Below, piece by piece: positions 44,258 through 53,715 of a stretch of DNA of 64,000 nucleotides. The DNA lies in NCBI GenBank assembly GCA_020026225.1, contig JAHHQU010000003.1:1-64000 (forward strand), read 5' to 3'. Positions within the stretch are counted from its first letter, which is position 1. Each line of letters begins with the position of its first letter. The position numbers and the translations under genes were made by a program. The stretch is from Phocaeicola sp. Lineage in GTDB: Bacteria > Bacteroidota > Bacteroidia > Bacteroidales > Bacteroidaceae. A model generated the notes under the pieces. The model was not told the origin of the DNA. It worked only from the letters and a program-made list of their open reading frames with translations, and ran no database searches.

Positions 44258-44892
44258 TTTGTTTTCTTTCCTAAAACGTAAGTTTCCAAATCATCTATAT
44301 TTTCCTGGTCCAATGTCAGATACTTGCCTCCTGTAAGGACTATGATACGGCAAGCCATTTCGAAGAACATAGCTTTTTCGAAAGCTTCGTCAAAATCTTT
44401 TCCACACACCACTACACCATGCTTTCTAAGCAACACTGTGTCATGATTCTTCAGAGCCTCTACCACACCATCGGCAAGTTCTTTAGAGCCAGGACGATAA
44501 TATGGCACAACAGGTATTTCAGAACCGCAATGGCAAGGTATTTCTGCCGTTACATTAAAGTCTTCAGGCAGTTTTTCCATACATGCAACAATTGTAGCAT
44601 ACGGAGACTGAAAGTGAAGAACTACATCTATTTCAGGTCTTTCTCTCAACACTCCAAGGTGGAAACCATTTTCCATAGAAGGTTTCACTCCGTTAAGCAC
44701 TTCTCCTGTCTCGAGATTGCATATAGAAACCTTTTCTTTAGGAAGAGACGGTACCCACGATCCTGTACCCGACAATAAGATTTCGTCACCCAATCTCCAA
44801 GAAATATTACCACTACTGCATATTGTAAGACCAGCATCTCCTACTCTGTGTGCTTCGGAGATAAATTTTTCAATTTGTTCGTTTGTTATCAT
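44254..44892 (-). CDS. fucA: L-fuculose-1-phosphate aldolase
   Basis: Class II aldolase, cleaving fuculose-1-phosphate to dihydroxyacetone phosphate and L-lactaldehyde. 212 residues from the ATG at 44892, which overlaps the fucO stop in an ATGA. TICSSGNISWRLGD and SGTGSW form the phosphate pocket; the catalytic glutamate stands in MENGFHLG. The zinc site is unusual: where E. coli FucA has H-N-H this protein has H-F-Q in VVLHFQSPYATIV (about residue 90), while the third histidine is kept in LLRKHGVVV. The ATGA overlap at both ends shows coupled translation with fucO and fucK. Confidence 0.93.
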   Translation of the reverse strand: MITNEQIEKFISEAHRVGDAGLTICSSGNISWRLGDEILLSGTGSWVPSLPKEKVSICNLETGEVLNGVKPSMENGFHLGVLRERPEIDVVLHFQSPYATIVACMEKLPEDFNVTAEIPCHCGSEIPVVPYYRPGSKELADGVVEALKNHDTVLLRKHGVVVCGKDFDEAFEKAMFFEMACRIIVLTGGKYLTLDQENIDDLETYVLGKKTK

Positions 44893-46043
44893 AATACTTT
44901 TTTGTAAAGATTTAAAATAATTTCTTCTGTTACTTCTCTCGGATTGCCCGGAGTACATACGTCGGCATAAGCCGCTTTTGCCAACACAGGCAAATCCTCT
45001 TCCTTGATGCCAAGTTCGGAAAGGTGTTGTGGAATACCAACTCGCAATGACAATTCCTTTACAGCCTTGACAGCCGCTTCGGCAGCCGCTTCTTTTGTCA
45101 TTCCAGCAGAATATACATTCATGGCCTTAGCTATGTCAACATATTTTTCGAGAGCTGCAGGAGCATTAAATTCCATTATTGTAGGCAGAAGAAGAGCATT
45201 TGCCACACCATGAGGAATGTCGAATATAGCTCCAAGAGGATGTGCCATACCATGCACCACACCAAGTCCAACATTAGAGAAAGCCATTCCGGCAATATAC
45301 TGTGCTACTGCCATTCCGTTTCTTGCCTCTGCATTGTCAGGCTCGTTTACAGCTGTTTCAAGATAACGGTTTATCATCTCGATAGACTTTATCTCGAACA
45401 TGTCGCTCATTTCCCAAGCCCCTTTTGTGATAAGACCCTCTATGGCATGAGTCAAAGCATCAAGACCAGTAGCTGCGGTAAGGCTTCTAGGAAGTGTGTA
45501 CATCAATTCGGCATCAACTATCGCTATAGCCGGAATATCGTTAGGGTCTACACAAACCATCTTCTTATGGTTTTCCTCGTCGGTAATGACATAATTAATA
45601 GTCACCTCGGCTGCAGTTCCGGCTGTAGTAGGAAGAGCTATTATAGGTACAGACTTCTTCTTTGTATCTGCCACTCCTTCAAGTGACACCACATCGCTAA
45701 ATTCAGGATTATTAGTTATAATACCTATAGCCTTTGCTGTATCCATAGAAGAGCCGCCACCTATGGCAATAATAAAATCAGCCCCCGAGACAGCATAGGC
45801 TGCAAGACCAGCCTTAACATTAGATACAGTAGGGTTTGGTTTTATTTCGCTGAACACTTCGTAAGGGATATCTGCCTTGCGCAAAACATCAAGCACCTTG
45901 TCTGCAACGCCAAATTTTATCAAGTCCTTATCCGTTGCCACAAAGGCTTTATGAAGTCCCAAACGTGATATTTCCTTTGGAAGGACTTCTCTGGCTCCCG
46001 GACCGAAATAAGAGACTTCATTCAATACAAATCTGTTAATCAT
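44889..46043 (-). CDS. fucO: Lactaldehyde reductase
   Basis: Iron-dependent group III alcohol dehydrogenase, 384 residues, reducing L-lactaldehyde to 1,2-propanediol with NADH. The cofactor site GGGSSMDTAKA is at about residues 96-106. Iron ligands are in DALTHAIEGL (about 195-204), GVVHGMAHPLG (about 259) and DIPHG (about 273). Position inside the fuc operon, directly after fucI, fixes the role. It allows the cell to dispose of the lactaldehyde made by FucA under anaerobic conditions. Confidence 0.94.
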   Translation of the reverse strand: MINRFVLNEVSYFGPGAREVLPKEISRLGLHKAFVATDKDLIKFGVADKVLDVLRKADIPYEVFSEIKPNPTVSNVKAGLAAYAVSGADFIIAIGGGSSMDTAKAIGIITNNPEFSDVVSLEGVADTKKKSVPIIALPTTAGTAAEVTINYVITDEENHKKMVCVDPNDIPAIAIVDAELMYTLPRSLTAATGLDALTHAIEGLITKGAWEMSDMFEIKSIEMINRYLETAVNEPDNAEARNGMAVAQYIAGMAFSNVGLGVVHGMAHPLGAIFDIPHGVANALLLPTIMEFNAPAALEKYVDIAKAMNVYSAGMTKEAAAEAAVKAVKELSLRVGIPQHLSELGIKEEDLPVLAKAAYADVCTPGNPREVTEEIILNLYKKVL

Positions 46044-46068
46044 ATATTATCGAATTAAGTATATCATA

Positions 46069-47841
46069 TCATTTATAGATAGGGCCGTAGTTCTGGCAAG
46101 CTCTATAGTCGGAACCTTCTTTGTCCATACCGAATGCATTCCATGCTGCAGGACGGAAAATCTTGTCATCTTCTACATTATGCATACATACAGGGATACG
46201 CAAGATTGAAGCCAAAGTAATCAAATCCTGACCAATGTGTCCATAGCTGATAGCTCCATGATTGGCACCCCAATTGTTCATGACAGAATAAACATCCTTG
46301 AATGCAGGTTTGTCGCAAAGACGAGGAACAAACCAAGTAGTAGGCCATGTACGGTCTGTACGTTCATCAAGAGCCTTATGTATTTCAGAATCAATTTCTA
46401 CAGTCCATCCTTCTGCTATCTGAAGAACTGGGCCAAGACCTTTTACCAGATTCAATCGGCTCATAGTGACAGGCATACCGCCTTTTGACAAGAAGTTTGA
46501 AGAAAAACCTCCTCCACGGAAATAATCTCTGTTGGCAGGATACCAAGTTGTGGCTTCAAGACATTTTTCAACTTCAGCTTCAGTCACTTCCCAAGATGGT
46601 TTCATAGCAGGATTGCCTTCGGCATCTGTCTGTTGTCCTGTACCATCAAGAGTAGTGGCACCAGAGTTGATAAGATGAATGATACCGTTCTTTGCAAGAC
46701 CTGTAAGTTCTTTTCCTGTGACACGTTTCACTGCTTCAGGACTCCAGTATGTACGCACATCAGAGAATATCTGTGCGCGGTTTGTAAGCAAATGACCGAA
46801 CAACATTGCCACACCATTGCATGCGTCATTTTCTGTAGCTACGACAAAAGCTTCGCGAATTCCGTTCCAGTCGAACGAAGTATTAAGAAGAGCTTCAGAG
46901 AAGTCACCGTTAGGATAAAAGTCTGTCCACTGACGCTGTCCCTGGAATCCGGCTGCAATAGCATTGTGTCCTAAAGCTTCTTCCTTGAATCCCAATTCCT
47001 TAAGTTTAGGATTTCCAGTCATCAAGTCGCGCATGATGATAGTCATCTTTACAATAAATTCCCAGTCAGCTTCTTTCTGTTCGCGAGTCTTTGTCTTTTC
47101 TGGAACATTGTAGTCCTTTCCTTCATTTTTCTTGCAATATTTTTCAGTCCAAGCCATTGCTTTTTCAAACTCTTCATGGTCATAAATGCCTTCAGTCATA
47201 CGACGGATAATTTCTGTCAAATCCACCGATTCACATCTCATGCCAAGATATTCCTGGAAGAAATCAGGATTTACGATAGAGCCTGCAATACCCATAGAAA
47301 CACTACCCATTGACAAGTAAGACTTGCCTCTCATTGTAGCAACAGCCTGGGCTGCACGTGCAAAACGCAATATTTTTTCTGCAACATCAGCTGGTATTGT
47401 ATTATCTTCAATATCCTGAACGTCATGACCATAAATGCCAAATGCCGGCAGACCTTTCTGTGCATGTCCGGCAAGAACAGCTGCAAGATATACTGCACCT
47501 GGTCTTTCAGTTCCATTAAATCCCCAAACAGCTTTAGGGTAATGAGGGTTCATATCCATAGTTTCAGCTCCATAACACCAGCATGAAGTGACTGTAATTG
47601 TAGAGCCTACACCTTCGCGCTCAAATTTTTCCGCACAGGCAGCACTTTCGGCCACACGTCCTATAGTGGTGTCGGCAATCACACATTCCACAGGGCTTCC
47701 GTCACCGTTCTTCAGATTAGAAGAAATAAGTTCTGCCACTGCTTTTGCCAAATTCATTGTCTTTTCTTCAAGACTTTCGCGGACGCCACCCTGACGACCA
47801 TCGATTGTAGGACGAATCCCGATTTTTGGATACTTTTTCAT
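46069..47841 (-). CDS. fucI: L-fucose isomerase
   Basis: Isomerises L-fucose to L-fuculose with manganese, 590 residues, the standard length. [18 protein letters not shown] opens the protein. Active-site segments are [23 protein letters not shown] in outline (about residues 305-325) and [17 protein letters not shown] (about 545-561) near the C-terminus. First gene of the six-gene fuc operon, 110 bp downstream of fucR, with a candidate operator at 47907-47922 in its leader or promoter. Confidence 0.96.
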   Translation of the reverse strand: MKKYPKIGIRPTIDGRQGGVRESLEEKTMNLAKAVAELISSNLKNGDGSPVECVIADTTIGRVAESAACAEKFEREGVGSTITVTSCWCYGAETMDMNPHYPKAVWGFNGTERPGAVYLAAVLAGHAQKGLPAFGIYGHDVQDIEDNTIPADVAEKILRFARAAQAVATMRGKSYLSMGSVSMGIAGSIVNPDFFQEYLGMRCESVDLTEIIRRMTEGIYDHEEFEKAMAWTEKYCKKNEGKDYNVPEKTKTREQKEADWEFIVKMTIIMRDLMTGNPKLKELGFKEEALGHNAIAAGFQGQRQWTDFYPNGDFSEALLNTSFDWNGIREAFVVATENDACNGVAMLFGHLLTNRAQIFSDVRTYWSPEAVKRVTGKELTGLAKNGIIHLINSGATTLDGTGQQTDAEGNPAMKPSWEVTEAEVEKCLEATTWYPANRDYFRGGGFSSNFLSKGGMPVTMSRLNLVKGLGPVLQIAEGWTVEIDSEIHKALDERTDRTWPTTWFVPRLCDKPAFKDVYSVMNNWGANHGAISYGHIGQDLITLASILRIPVCMHNVEDDKIFRPAAWNAFGMDKEGSDYRACQNYGPIYK

Positions 47842-47906
47842 TGTTTCGATTATTAATAAGTTAATATTGTTTTTTCAAAAAAATTATTCAATTTAAGTCC
47901 AACCCA

Positions 47907-47922
47907 TGCTGAACAATGCTGA
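47907..47922 (-). promoter_or_regulatory. Candidate FucR operator before fucI
   Basis: TGCTGAACAATGCTGA (plus-strand reading): a direct repeat of TGCTGA with 10-bp pitch, nearly the same as the site before fucR at 48959-48974 (14 of 16 bases). Lies 66-81 bp upstream of the fucI start. No clear -7 is seen in this gap. Confidence 0.5.
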
Positions 47923-47951
47923 TTTATGTCTAAAAAAAATCGAAAGACAAG

Positions 47952-48950
47952 TCATACAGATTTTCTTATATGTACGTCAGTCGAAAGATATTCCTTTATA
48001 CTTCCACCCTCTGTTATAAACCTGGCAGCCTTCACTCCCATTGCCTTCCAGTCTATACTCAACGATGTTATGCCCACATCTATCACTTCGTATGCCGGAG
48101 TCTCGTTATAGGCTATCAGGCCGAAGTCTTTTCCACAAGCAAGTCCTTCCAAACGGCTTTTCTTTATTATGTCCACCACATCTGTCTGCTTTATCACAAC
48201 ATATACTACATCTTTTTCCACTGCTTCTATCTCCTCGCCGTTCACCACTTCCGAAACAATATCATAATCATTGCAGAACATGTTAAAACAAGCTATGGAA
48301 GACTTGGGATGCATGGAGTTTTCAGGGAAAAGAAAAACTATCTTCCTGTATTTGCATATCATGTCCGACAATTGTACCAAGGCATCATAAAAAGCCTTGT
48401 CAAAGTCCTGACATATATAAGAGTAGCTACCCTTTTCGAATTTGCCAAAATCCAGAAGAAGAAGTCTTGATGGAGTTATCTTGTTGAGAAGAGGAGAAAA
48501 CTTTTCATTGTCAAAGTTCATCACCACATAATAGTTGTACTTGCCGATGGAGTCCTTCATTATTGTATTGAATATACGCTCGTTGTACTGGTGGAACCAT
48601 AAATCCACTCTGTACGACTGCGACAAGTTCTTCACAAAACTATTATATAATGTATTCTTGAATGCAGAATATTCATCAAGCAGAAGCAGAATATTCTTCT
48701 TACGGTTGATGACATAATAACCTTTTCCCGGAGTGGAATCTATTATGCCTTTCTCTCTCAAATCGGAGAATGCCTTAAACACAGTATCCCTTGATACTTT
48801 GTAAGTCTTACTAAGACAATTTATCGAAGGCAGACTAGAGTCTGTCTCGTATTTACCCAACATAATATCATGAGATATAATGTCTGATAACTGTTTTACC
48901 TTAGTAGACTGATGTCCGAAATTTACTATTCCACTCATATCAGAAGTCAT
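47952..48950 (-). CDS. fucR: GntR-family fucose operon regulator (FucR-like)
   Basis: 332-residue transcription factor. Residues about 18-85 form a GntR winged helix (QLSDIISHDIMLGKYETDSSLPSINCLSKTYKVSRDTVFKAFSDL in outline). The rest is a LacI/periplasmic-binding-like sensor domain, a combination known from B. thetaiotaomicron FucR, which represses the fucose genes and is released by L-fucose. It is transcribed in the same direction as the operon, 110 bp upstream of fucI, with its own promoter. A second start at 48938 is possible. Confidence 0.9.
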   Translation of the reverse strand: MTSDMSGIVNFGHQSTKVKQLSDIISHDIMLGKYETDSSLPSINCLSKTYKVSRDTVFKAFSDLREKGIIDSTPGKGYYVINRKKNILLLLDEYSAFKNTLYNSFVKNLSQSYRVDLWFHQYNERIFNTIMKDSIGKYNYYVVMNFDNEKFSPLLNKITPSRLLLLDFGKFEKGSYSYICQDFDKAFYDALVQLSDMICKYRKIVFLFPENSMHPKSSIACFNMFCNDYDIVSEVVNGEEIEAVEKDVVYVVIKQTDVVDIIKKSRLEGLACGKDFGLIAYNETPAYEVIDVGITSLSIDWKAMGVKAARFITEGGSIKEYLSTDVHIRKSV

Positions 48951-48958
48951 GTTAACTG

Positions 48959-48974
48959 TGCTGAACTATTCTGA
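48959..48974 (-). promoter_or_regulatory. Candidate FucR operator at its own promoter
   Basis: TGCTGAACTATTCTGA (plus-strand reading) overlaps the expected transcription start of fucR, as an autorepression site would. Confidence 0.5.
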
Positions 48975-48976
48975 CG

Positions 48977-49008
48977 CAAAGAAAAGTATTATCAGAAACA
49001 ATTGCAAA
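48977..49008 (-). promoter_or_regulatory. fucR promoter
   Basis: Minus strand: -33 TTTG (49005-49008) and a near-consensus -7 TTTCTTTG (48977-48984), 20 bp apart. Confidence 0.5.
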
Positions 49009-49038
49009 AAAACAAATATGTTTAAAAGCAGAAAAGAA

Positions 49039-49079
49039 AAATCTGTATAGCCAGCTACAAAAGCTAACTATACAGATTT
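49039..49079 (-). terminator. Terminator of the protease-SusCD operon
   Basis: Stem AAATCTGTATAG (49039-49050) with CTATACAGATTT (49068-49079) and an inner AGCT pairing; lies just past the SusD stop. Confidence 0.8.
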
Positions 49080-49081
49080 CA

Positions 49082-50416
49082 TCAATTGTTCAGTCCAGGA
49101 TTTGCATAAACAGCTTCCTTCGGTAGTTGTAAAGTATATCGTGGGTCATCCTGTTCCAATACATAAGTCTTTCCATCCAATACTTTCTCTATACGCGGGC
49201 GATTTGTACGACGCAAATCAAACCAACGGTGTCCTTCAAAAGCCAGCTCCCTTGCCCTTTCTTGCAGTATTTCTGCTATAAGAGTCTCTTTATCCATATT
49301 TTCCACTAAAGATTTATGCCGGATATAAGCATCACTTGTGAAACGTTTTTCCATTAATTGCAACAGGCGTTTCCTCGCTACAGTTAAATTACCTGTACGT
49401 GCTGCAGCTTCAGCACTATTAAGATATAACTCACCTGTACGGATAGTGCTACGGAACTCTAAGTTTCCACCTTTCTTCGACTTTCGGTTTCCATCTTCTC
49501 CTTCAGGGGCAAAAAAGGCTTCCACTCTCAGATCTCCTTTAGAATAAAGTTTAAGAAAAGAAGGCAAAACAGAAACAGCATTCTGATAGTCACCGTTTAT
49601 AGTATACTCTAAAGAATTCAAAGCTTCTACAGATTTATAATGGTTTGGCAACATGAATTCCTTATCCTTAAAGTCTTCAAGGACATTCTTTTCTTCCAAG
49701 ACCTTTTCGGCCTCTATAAATGCATTTTTCCAATCACCCATATACAGATAAACTCTAGAAAGGAGTGCAGGAACACATATTTTTGTAAAACGATAAGACA
49801 AAGAAACGTCATCCCATTTTTCAACATTCAGAAGTTGTTCTGCACTTTTCATATCTTCAATAACTGATGCATACACCTCTGATACTGTATTACGTGTCAA
49901 AACTTTCTCCAAATCTGTATCCATACGCAAAGGGATTGCCTTGCTATCTGTAGAGCCATCTTTGGTATAAGGTTGGCCAAACAAGTTGACAAGAGTGAAA
50001 TGTATATAAGCACGCATAAGATATGCTTCACCCGTCAATTGTTCTATCTCTGTCTTTTTACCTTCTTTTATATCGCCAGAATGTTCTATTATAAAGTTTG
50101 AAAAGAACAATACCTCATAATAGTTTGCCCAATCAAATGAAACTGTTGTTGTAGAAGTGGTTGTACCTTCCCATTTTTCAATTGCGCTATAGCGATCTTT
50201 ATCCTTGCTGTTGCTTACAAATAGCTCGTCAGCTCCTAAACTAGCCAGTCCTCTGTTGGCTGGAACCGTTGTACAGGCATTGAGCCATAAAGCACGGTAT
50301 TCAGACAGCGTAGTAGGAATGACGCTACCAGTGGGCTGAATATCCAAGAACCTGTCACATCCTGCAATCAAGCAAAATATTGCAGCAGATAAGATTTCTA
50401 TATATAGTTTCTTCAT
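49082..50416 (-). CDS. SusD/RagB-type outer membrane lipoprotein
   Basis: 444-residue surface lipoprotein, shorter than most SusD proteins. Lipobox CLIAGC at about residues 16-20, then DRFLDIQPTGSVIPTTLSEYRAL, a typical start. TPR-like helices follow (YLMRAYIHFTLVNLFGQPY, about 132-150), and ILQERARELAFEGHRWFDLRRTNRP (about 388-412) is the C-terminal family block. Partner of the SusC protein encoded 12 bp upstream. The operon starts with a zinc protease, so a peptide or glycopeptide ligand is plausible rather than a plain glycan. Confidence 0.92.
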   Translation of the reverse strand: MKKLYIEILSAAIFCLIAGCDRFLDIQPTGSVIPTTLSEYRALWLNACTTVPANRGLASLGADELFVSNSKDKDRYSAIEKWEGTTTSTTTVSFDWANYYEVLFFSNFIIEHSGDIKEGKKTEIEQLTGEAYLMRAYIHFTLVNLFGQPYTKDGSTDSKAIPLRMDTDLEKVLTRNTVSEVYASVIEDMKSAEQLLNVEKWDDVSLSYRFTKICVPALLSRVYLYMGDWKNAFIEAEKVLEEKNVLEDFKDKEFMLPNHYKSVEALNSLEYTINGDYQNAVSVLPSFLKLYSKGDLRVEAFFAPEGEDGNRKSKKGGNLEFRSTIRTGELYLNSAEAAARTGNLTVARKRLLQLMEKRFTSDAYIRHKSLVENMDKETLIAEILQERARELAFEGHRWFDLRRTNRPRIEKVLDGKTYVLEQDDPRYTLQLPKEAVYANPGLNN

Positions 50417-50428
50417 GTTATTTCTCTT

Positions 50429-53400
50429 TTAAAAATTAAGATTCAAGCTAAAAGTAAATGACTTAGGTATAGGCTGTGCATAAGGATTACCCATAGTTTC
50501 GGGATCGAGATAGTTGTTGTAGTCCGAGCCGAAAACAAACAAGTTTCTTCCCTCCAGAGAGACTGATACCTGACTTATTCCAACCTTCCTTATCAATTCA
50601 AAAGGAAGTTCATAACCCAAACGGATACTTTGTATACGCATATAGTTTTGTTTTTTCACCCATAAACTTGAGTTTGCATAAGGATTTACTTCACCATCTA
50701 TAAAGAAATAAGAATCAACATCTGTATTACTGTCTATCAATGCTGGCATATTACCTTGCCTGTTATCCTCACTCCAACGGTTCAGTATATCGTGATTAGT
50801 ATTCTGTCCACGATCAAATGAAGAAAGAGAGTAACTTGGCTGAACACGAACATAACCTCCAGCATTAAATATACAGTTTATGCCAAGTTCCCATGCCTTA
50901 TAAGTAAAAATATTTCCAAGCCCTCCAGTGTAAGGCGAATCAGAACTTCCAATATATTCATATTTATCACGAAGTTGTTCATAGGTAAGATCGTATGCAC
51001 CAAAACCCATTTCTTTAAGTTGGAAAAATTGTTTCATTGATTCAACTTTTCCTGTTTCCTTATTATAGAAAGTCATCTGACCATTCTCATCAACTCCAGC
51101 ATAAGGGAAAGCAAAAATTGCTCCAGCAGGATACCCTTCACGACTTGGATAAATAGCATCTTTACGGGTAGCTTCCTTCAACACCTTATTCTGATTATAT
51201 GCAAAATTAAAAGAAGTAGTCCACATAAAAGACTTGGTATGAATGTTACGTGTAGACAGTCCTATCTCAAAACCTTTATTAGTCATACTTGCCCAATTGA
51301 TGCTTGTAGACGCAAAACCTGTTTCAAGCGGAAGCATCTGCATACCGATAAGGTCAACCCCTTTACGGTAATAATAGTCCACACTCAGACTTACCGACTG
51401 ATTGAGCACAGAAAAATCCATACCGGCATTAACAGAATGAGTCTTTTCCCAACGCAACTTAGCATTAGGTGCAGAATTCACTACAATCATATCCTCTGTA
51501 TTTCCAGGAAGAATAGGTTTGGCATTCGACTGATACTGACCTAAAAGAAAAGGAGATGTATTCTTATCTATATTCCCCTGCAAACCATAAGATGCACGTA
51601 AAACAAGATTGTCCAGCCATTTTGCACTTTCAGCAAAATCCTCTTCTGAGATTCTCCACAAGGCACTGACCGAATAAAGCGGCAAATAACGATATTTCTT
51701 ATCCACCCCAAACAGGTCGGACCCATCAAATCGTATACTTCCTCCCAATGTATATCTGTTCATCAAAGAATAAGACAATGTAGAAAATCCTGACACATAG
51801 GCATTTTCTATATTTGTTTTACTATGAAGAGGAAAAGCTTTCGAATCGTCAGGAAAAACTACTGGTTTGTTTGTCATTGTACGCATATCGTAACCATATC
51901 CTACCGAATAAAGAGTCGTTGCCCATGTACGTCGCAATTCAGAGCCAATCATTATCTCAAACTCATGAATATCTGCATAAGTATCACGATAAGTTCCCAT
52001 GGTCTTCCATGTTATCTGAGTATCCGAATTTTCGAAAGCTTTATGAAAGCCTCCCTTTGCGGGCAAAAATGAAACACCATTATGGCGATGGTTCTGATGC
52101 TCGCGGCGCATTGCAAAAGTTTCCTCTCCAGCCACCTGTTCGCGTGAAGTTTTATCCAACTGAAGCCCAACTTGAGATGTAATTTTGAAACGATCGTCAA
52201 AACGCAATTCAACATCAAATATAGATGAAAGAGAATTGACTGTTGTTTCATTGGATGTATTTTTACGCTCTTCGAAAGCATTGAAAAGCAACTCTGAATT
52301 ACCATTTTCAATATCTCTGTCATATACATAATTGTTATCCATATCGTATGGAGAAAGATAAGGATTTGCAATACGGGCATAATACATAGGATTTGTAAAT
52401 CCGTCTGTTGCTAGATATGATGAATTCTTTCTACGATTCAAAAAGACTGAAGCACCAAACTTCAGAATATGATTAACTTTATAATTGGCTTTGGCCACCA
52501 TATTCAATCTTTCAGAAGAAACAGCAGGAACATTTCCTTGCTCTTTAGAATATCCCAACGAAGTATAATAAGTAGCTTTTTCATTACCTCCAGACAAGCT
52601 TAGATTATACTCCTGATTGAAAGCATCACGCAATAGAATATCATTCCAATCGGTATTAATCATACGCAAGGCATTAATTTCATTCTGCACTTGTGACGAA
52701 AGTGCATTCCAGCCTTCTTTCTTGAAAGTTTCGATGGCGTTATTGCGGTTCAATATACGGTAAAATTCTCCTTTGGTCTCATTCATACCATAACCTTTAT
52801 GCATAAGCTGCATTTCAAGTTCAAGCTTTTCCGATGAATCCAAAAGATTCAGACGTTCTATGCCTGTCTTTGGCATCCAGGTAAGACGGGTGCTGAAGTT
52901 TATCTTTGTCTTACCTGCCTTACCACTCTTTGTAGTTATTACAATGACGCCATTTGCTGCACGAGCCCCATATATGGCAGTTGCTGCAGCATCCTTCAGC
53001 ACAGTGATGTCTGCAATATCAGCAGGGTTAAGTCCAGCAATAGATGACTGTTGAACATCATCTATATTCTTCAGCGATTCCAAATCAGGAATGTCTGTCC
53101 CCTCCAAAGGTATACCGTCTAAAACCCATAGCGGATCTTGTGTTCCGTTCAAAGAGGAAGTTCCTCGAATACGTATCTTTACAGGTGAACCTGGCGCACC
53201 TGAAGTAGAGATAGCTGAAAGACCTGCTATTTGCCCCGAAAGTGCCTGATCAATACTTTTCACAGACCCTAAGCGTTCTTCTGCAAAATCAATCTTCGAA
53301 ATTGCAGCTGTAAGCTTTCTACGTTCTATTGTCTGGTATCCTGTAACAACAATATCCTCCAGTATAGTAGAAGAAGACTCCATTACTACATCATAATCTG

Positions 53401-53707
53401 TTTTTCCATCTTTCAACTCTATTTCCAATGTTTTATATCCAATATAGCTGAAACAAACTCTATCCACTCCAGAAGGTATTGAAATGGAAAAATTTCCGTC
53501 TACATCTGTCACCACCCCTAATGTAGTGGCATTGTTTCCTGCCTTTTTCAATTCATCGGCAGTTACATATACAGAAACTCCTATCAAAGGCTGCTTATCT
53601 TCCACTGCAATTACATTACCAGTAATCACCTTGTCGGACGCCCACAATGTACACAATTGTACTATAAGCAATAAAGTCAATAAAAAAGATTTTCTCATCA
53701 AAAACAA
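50429..53707 (-). CDS. SusC/RagA TonB-dependent outer membrane transporter
   Basis: 1092-residue transporter with a signal peptide (to about residue 24), a carboxypeptidase-regulatory-like domain (about 27-110), TonB box and plug (VVTGYQTIERRKLTAAISKI, about 120-139; plug to about 270) and barrel. It lacks the STN domain of the other SusC in this window, so it is not set up for FecR signalling. It starts 8 bp after the protease stop; MRKSFLL at 53698 is an alternative start three codons in. Regulation is unknown. Confidence 0.93.
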   Translation of the reverse strand: MFLMRKSFLLTLLLIVQLCTLWASDKVITGNVIAVEDKQPLIGVSVYVTADELKKAGNNATTLGVVTDVDGNFSISIPSGVDRVCFSYIGYKTLEIELKDGKTDYDVVMESSSTILEDIVVTGYQTIERRKLTAAISKIDFAEERLGSVKSIDQALSGQIAGLSAISTSGAPGSPVKIRIRGTSSLNGTQDPLWVLDGIPLEGTDIPDLESLKNIDDVQQSSIAGLNPADIADITVLKDAAATAIYGARAANGVIVITTKSGKAGKTKINFSTRLTWMPKTGIERLNLLDSSEKLELEMQLMHKGYGMNETKGEFYRILNRNNAIETFKKEGWNALSSQVQNEINALRMINTDWNDILLRDAFNQEYNLSLSGGNEKATYYTSLGYSKEQGNVPAVSSERLNMVAKANYKVNHILKFGASVFLNRRKNSSYLATDGFTNPMYYARIANPYLSPYDMDNNYVYDRDIENGNSELLFNAFEERKNTSNETTVNSLSSIFDVELRFDDRFKITSQVGLQLDKTSREQVAGEETFAMRREHQNHRHNGVSFLPAKGGFHKAFENSDTQITWKTMGTYRDTYADIHEFEIMIGSELRRTWATTLYSVGYGYDMRTMTNKPVVFPDDSKAFPLHSKTNIENAYVSGFSTLSYSLMNRYTLGGSIRFDGSDLFGVDKKYRYLPLYSVSALWRISEEDFAESAKWLDNLVLRASYGLQGNIDKNTSPFLLGQYQSNAKPILPGNTEDMIVVNSAPNAKLRWEKTHSVNAGMDFSVLNQSVSLSVDYYYRKGVDLIGMQMLPLETGFASTSINWASMTNKGFEIGLSTRNIHTKSFMWTTSFNFAYNQNKVLKEATRKDAIYPSREGYPAGAIFAFPYAGVDENGQMTFYNKETGKVESMKQFFQLKEMGFGAYDLTYEQLRDKYEYIGSSDSPYTGGLGNIFTYKAWELGINCIFNAGGYVRVQPSYSLSSFDRGQNTNHDILNRWSEDNRQGNMPALIDSNTDVDSYFFIDGEVNPYANSSLWVKKQNYMRIQSIRLGYELPFELIRKVGISQVSVSLEGRNLFVFGSDYNNYLDPETMGNPYAQPIPKSFTFSLNLNF

Positions 53708-53715
53708 ATGTTATT

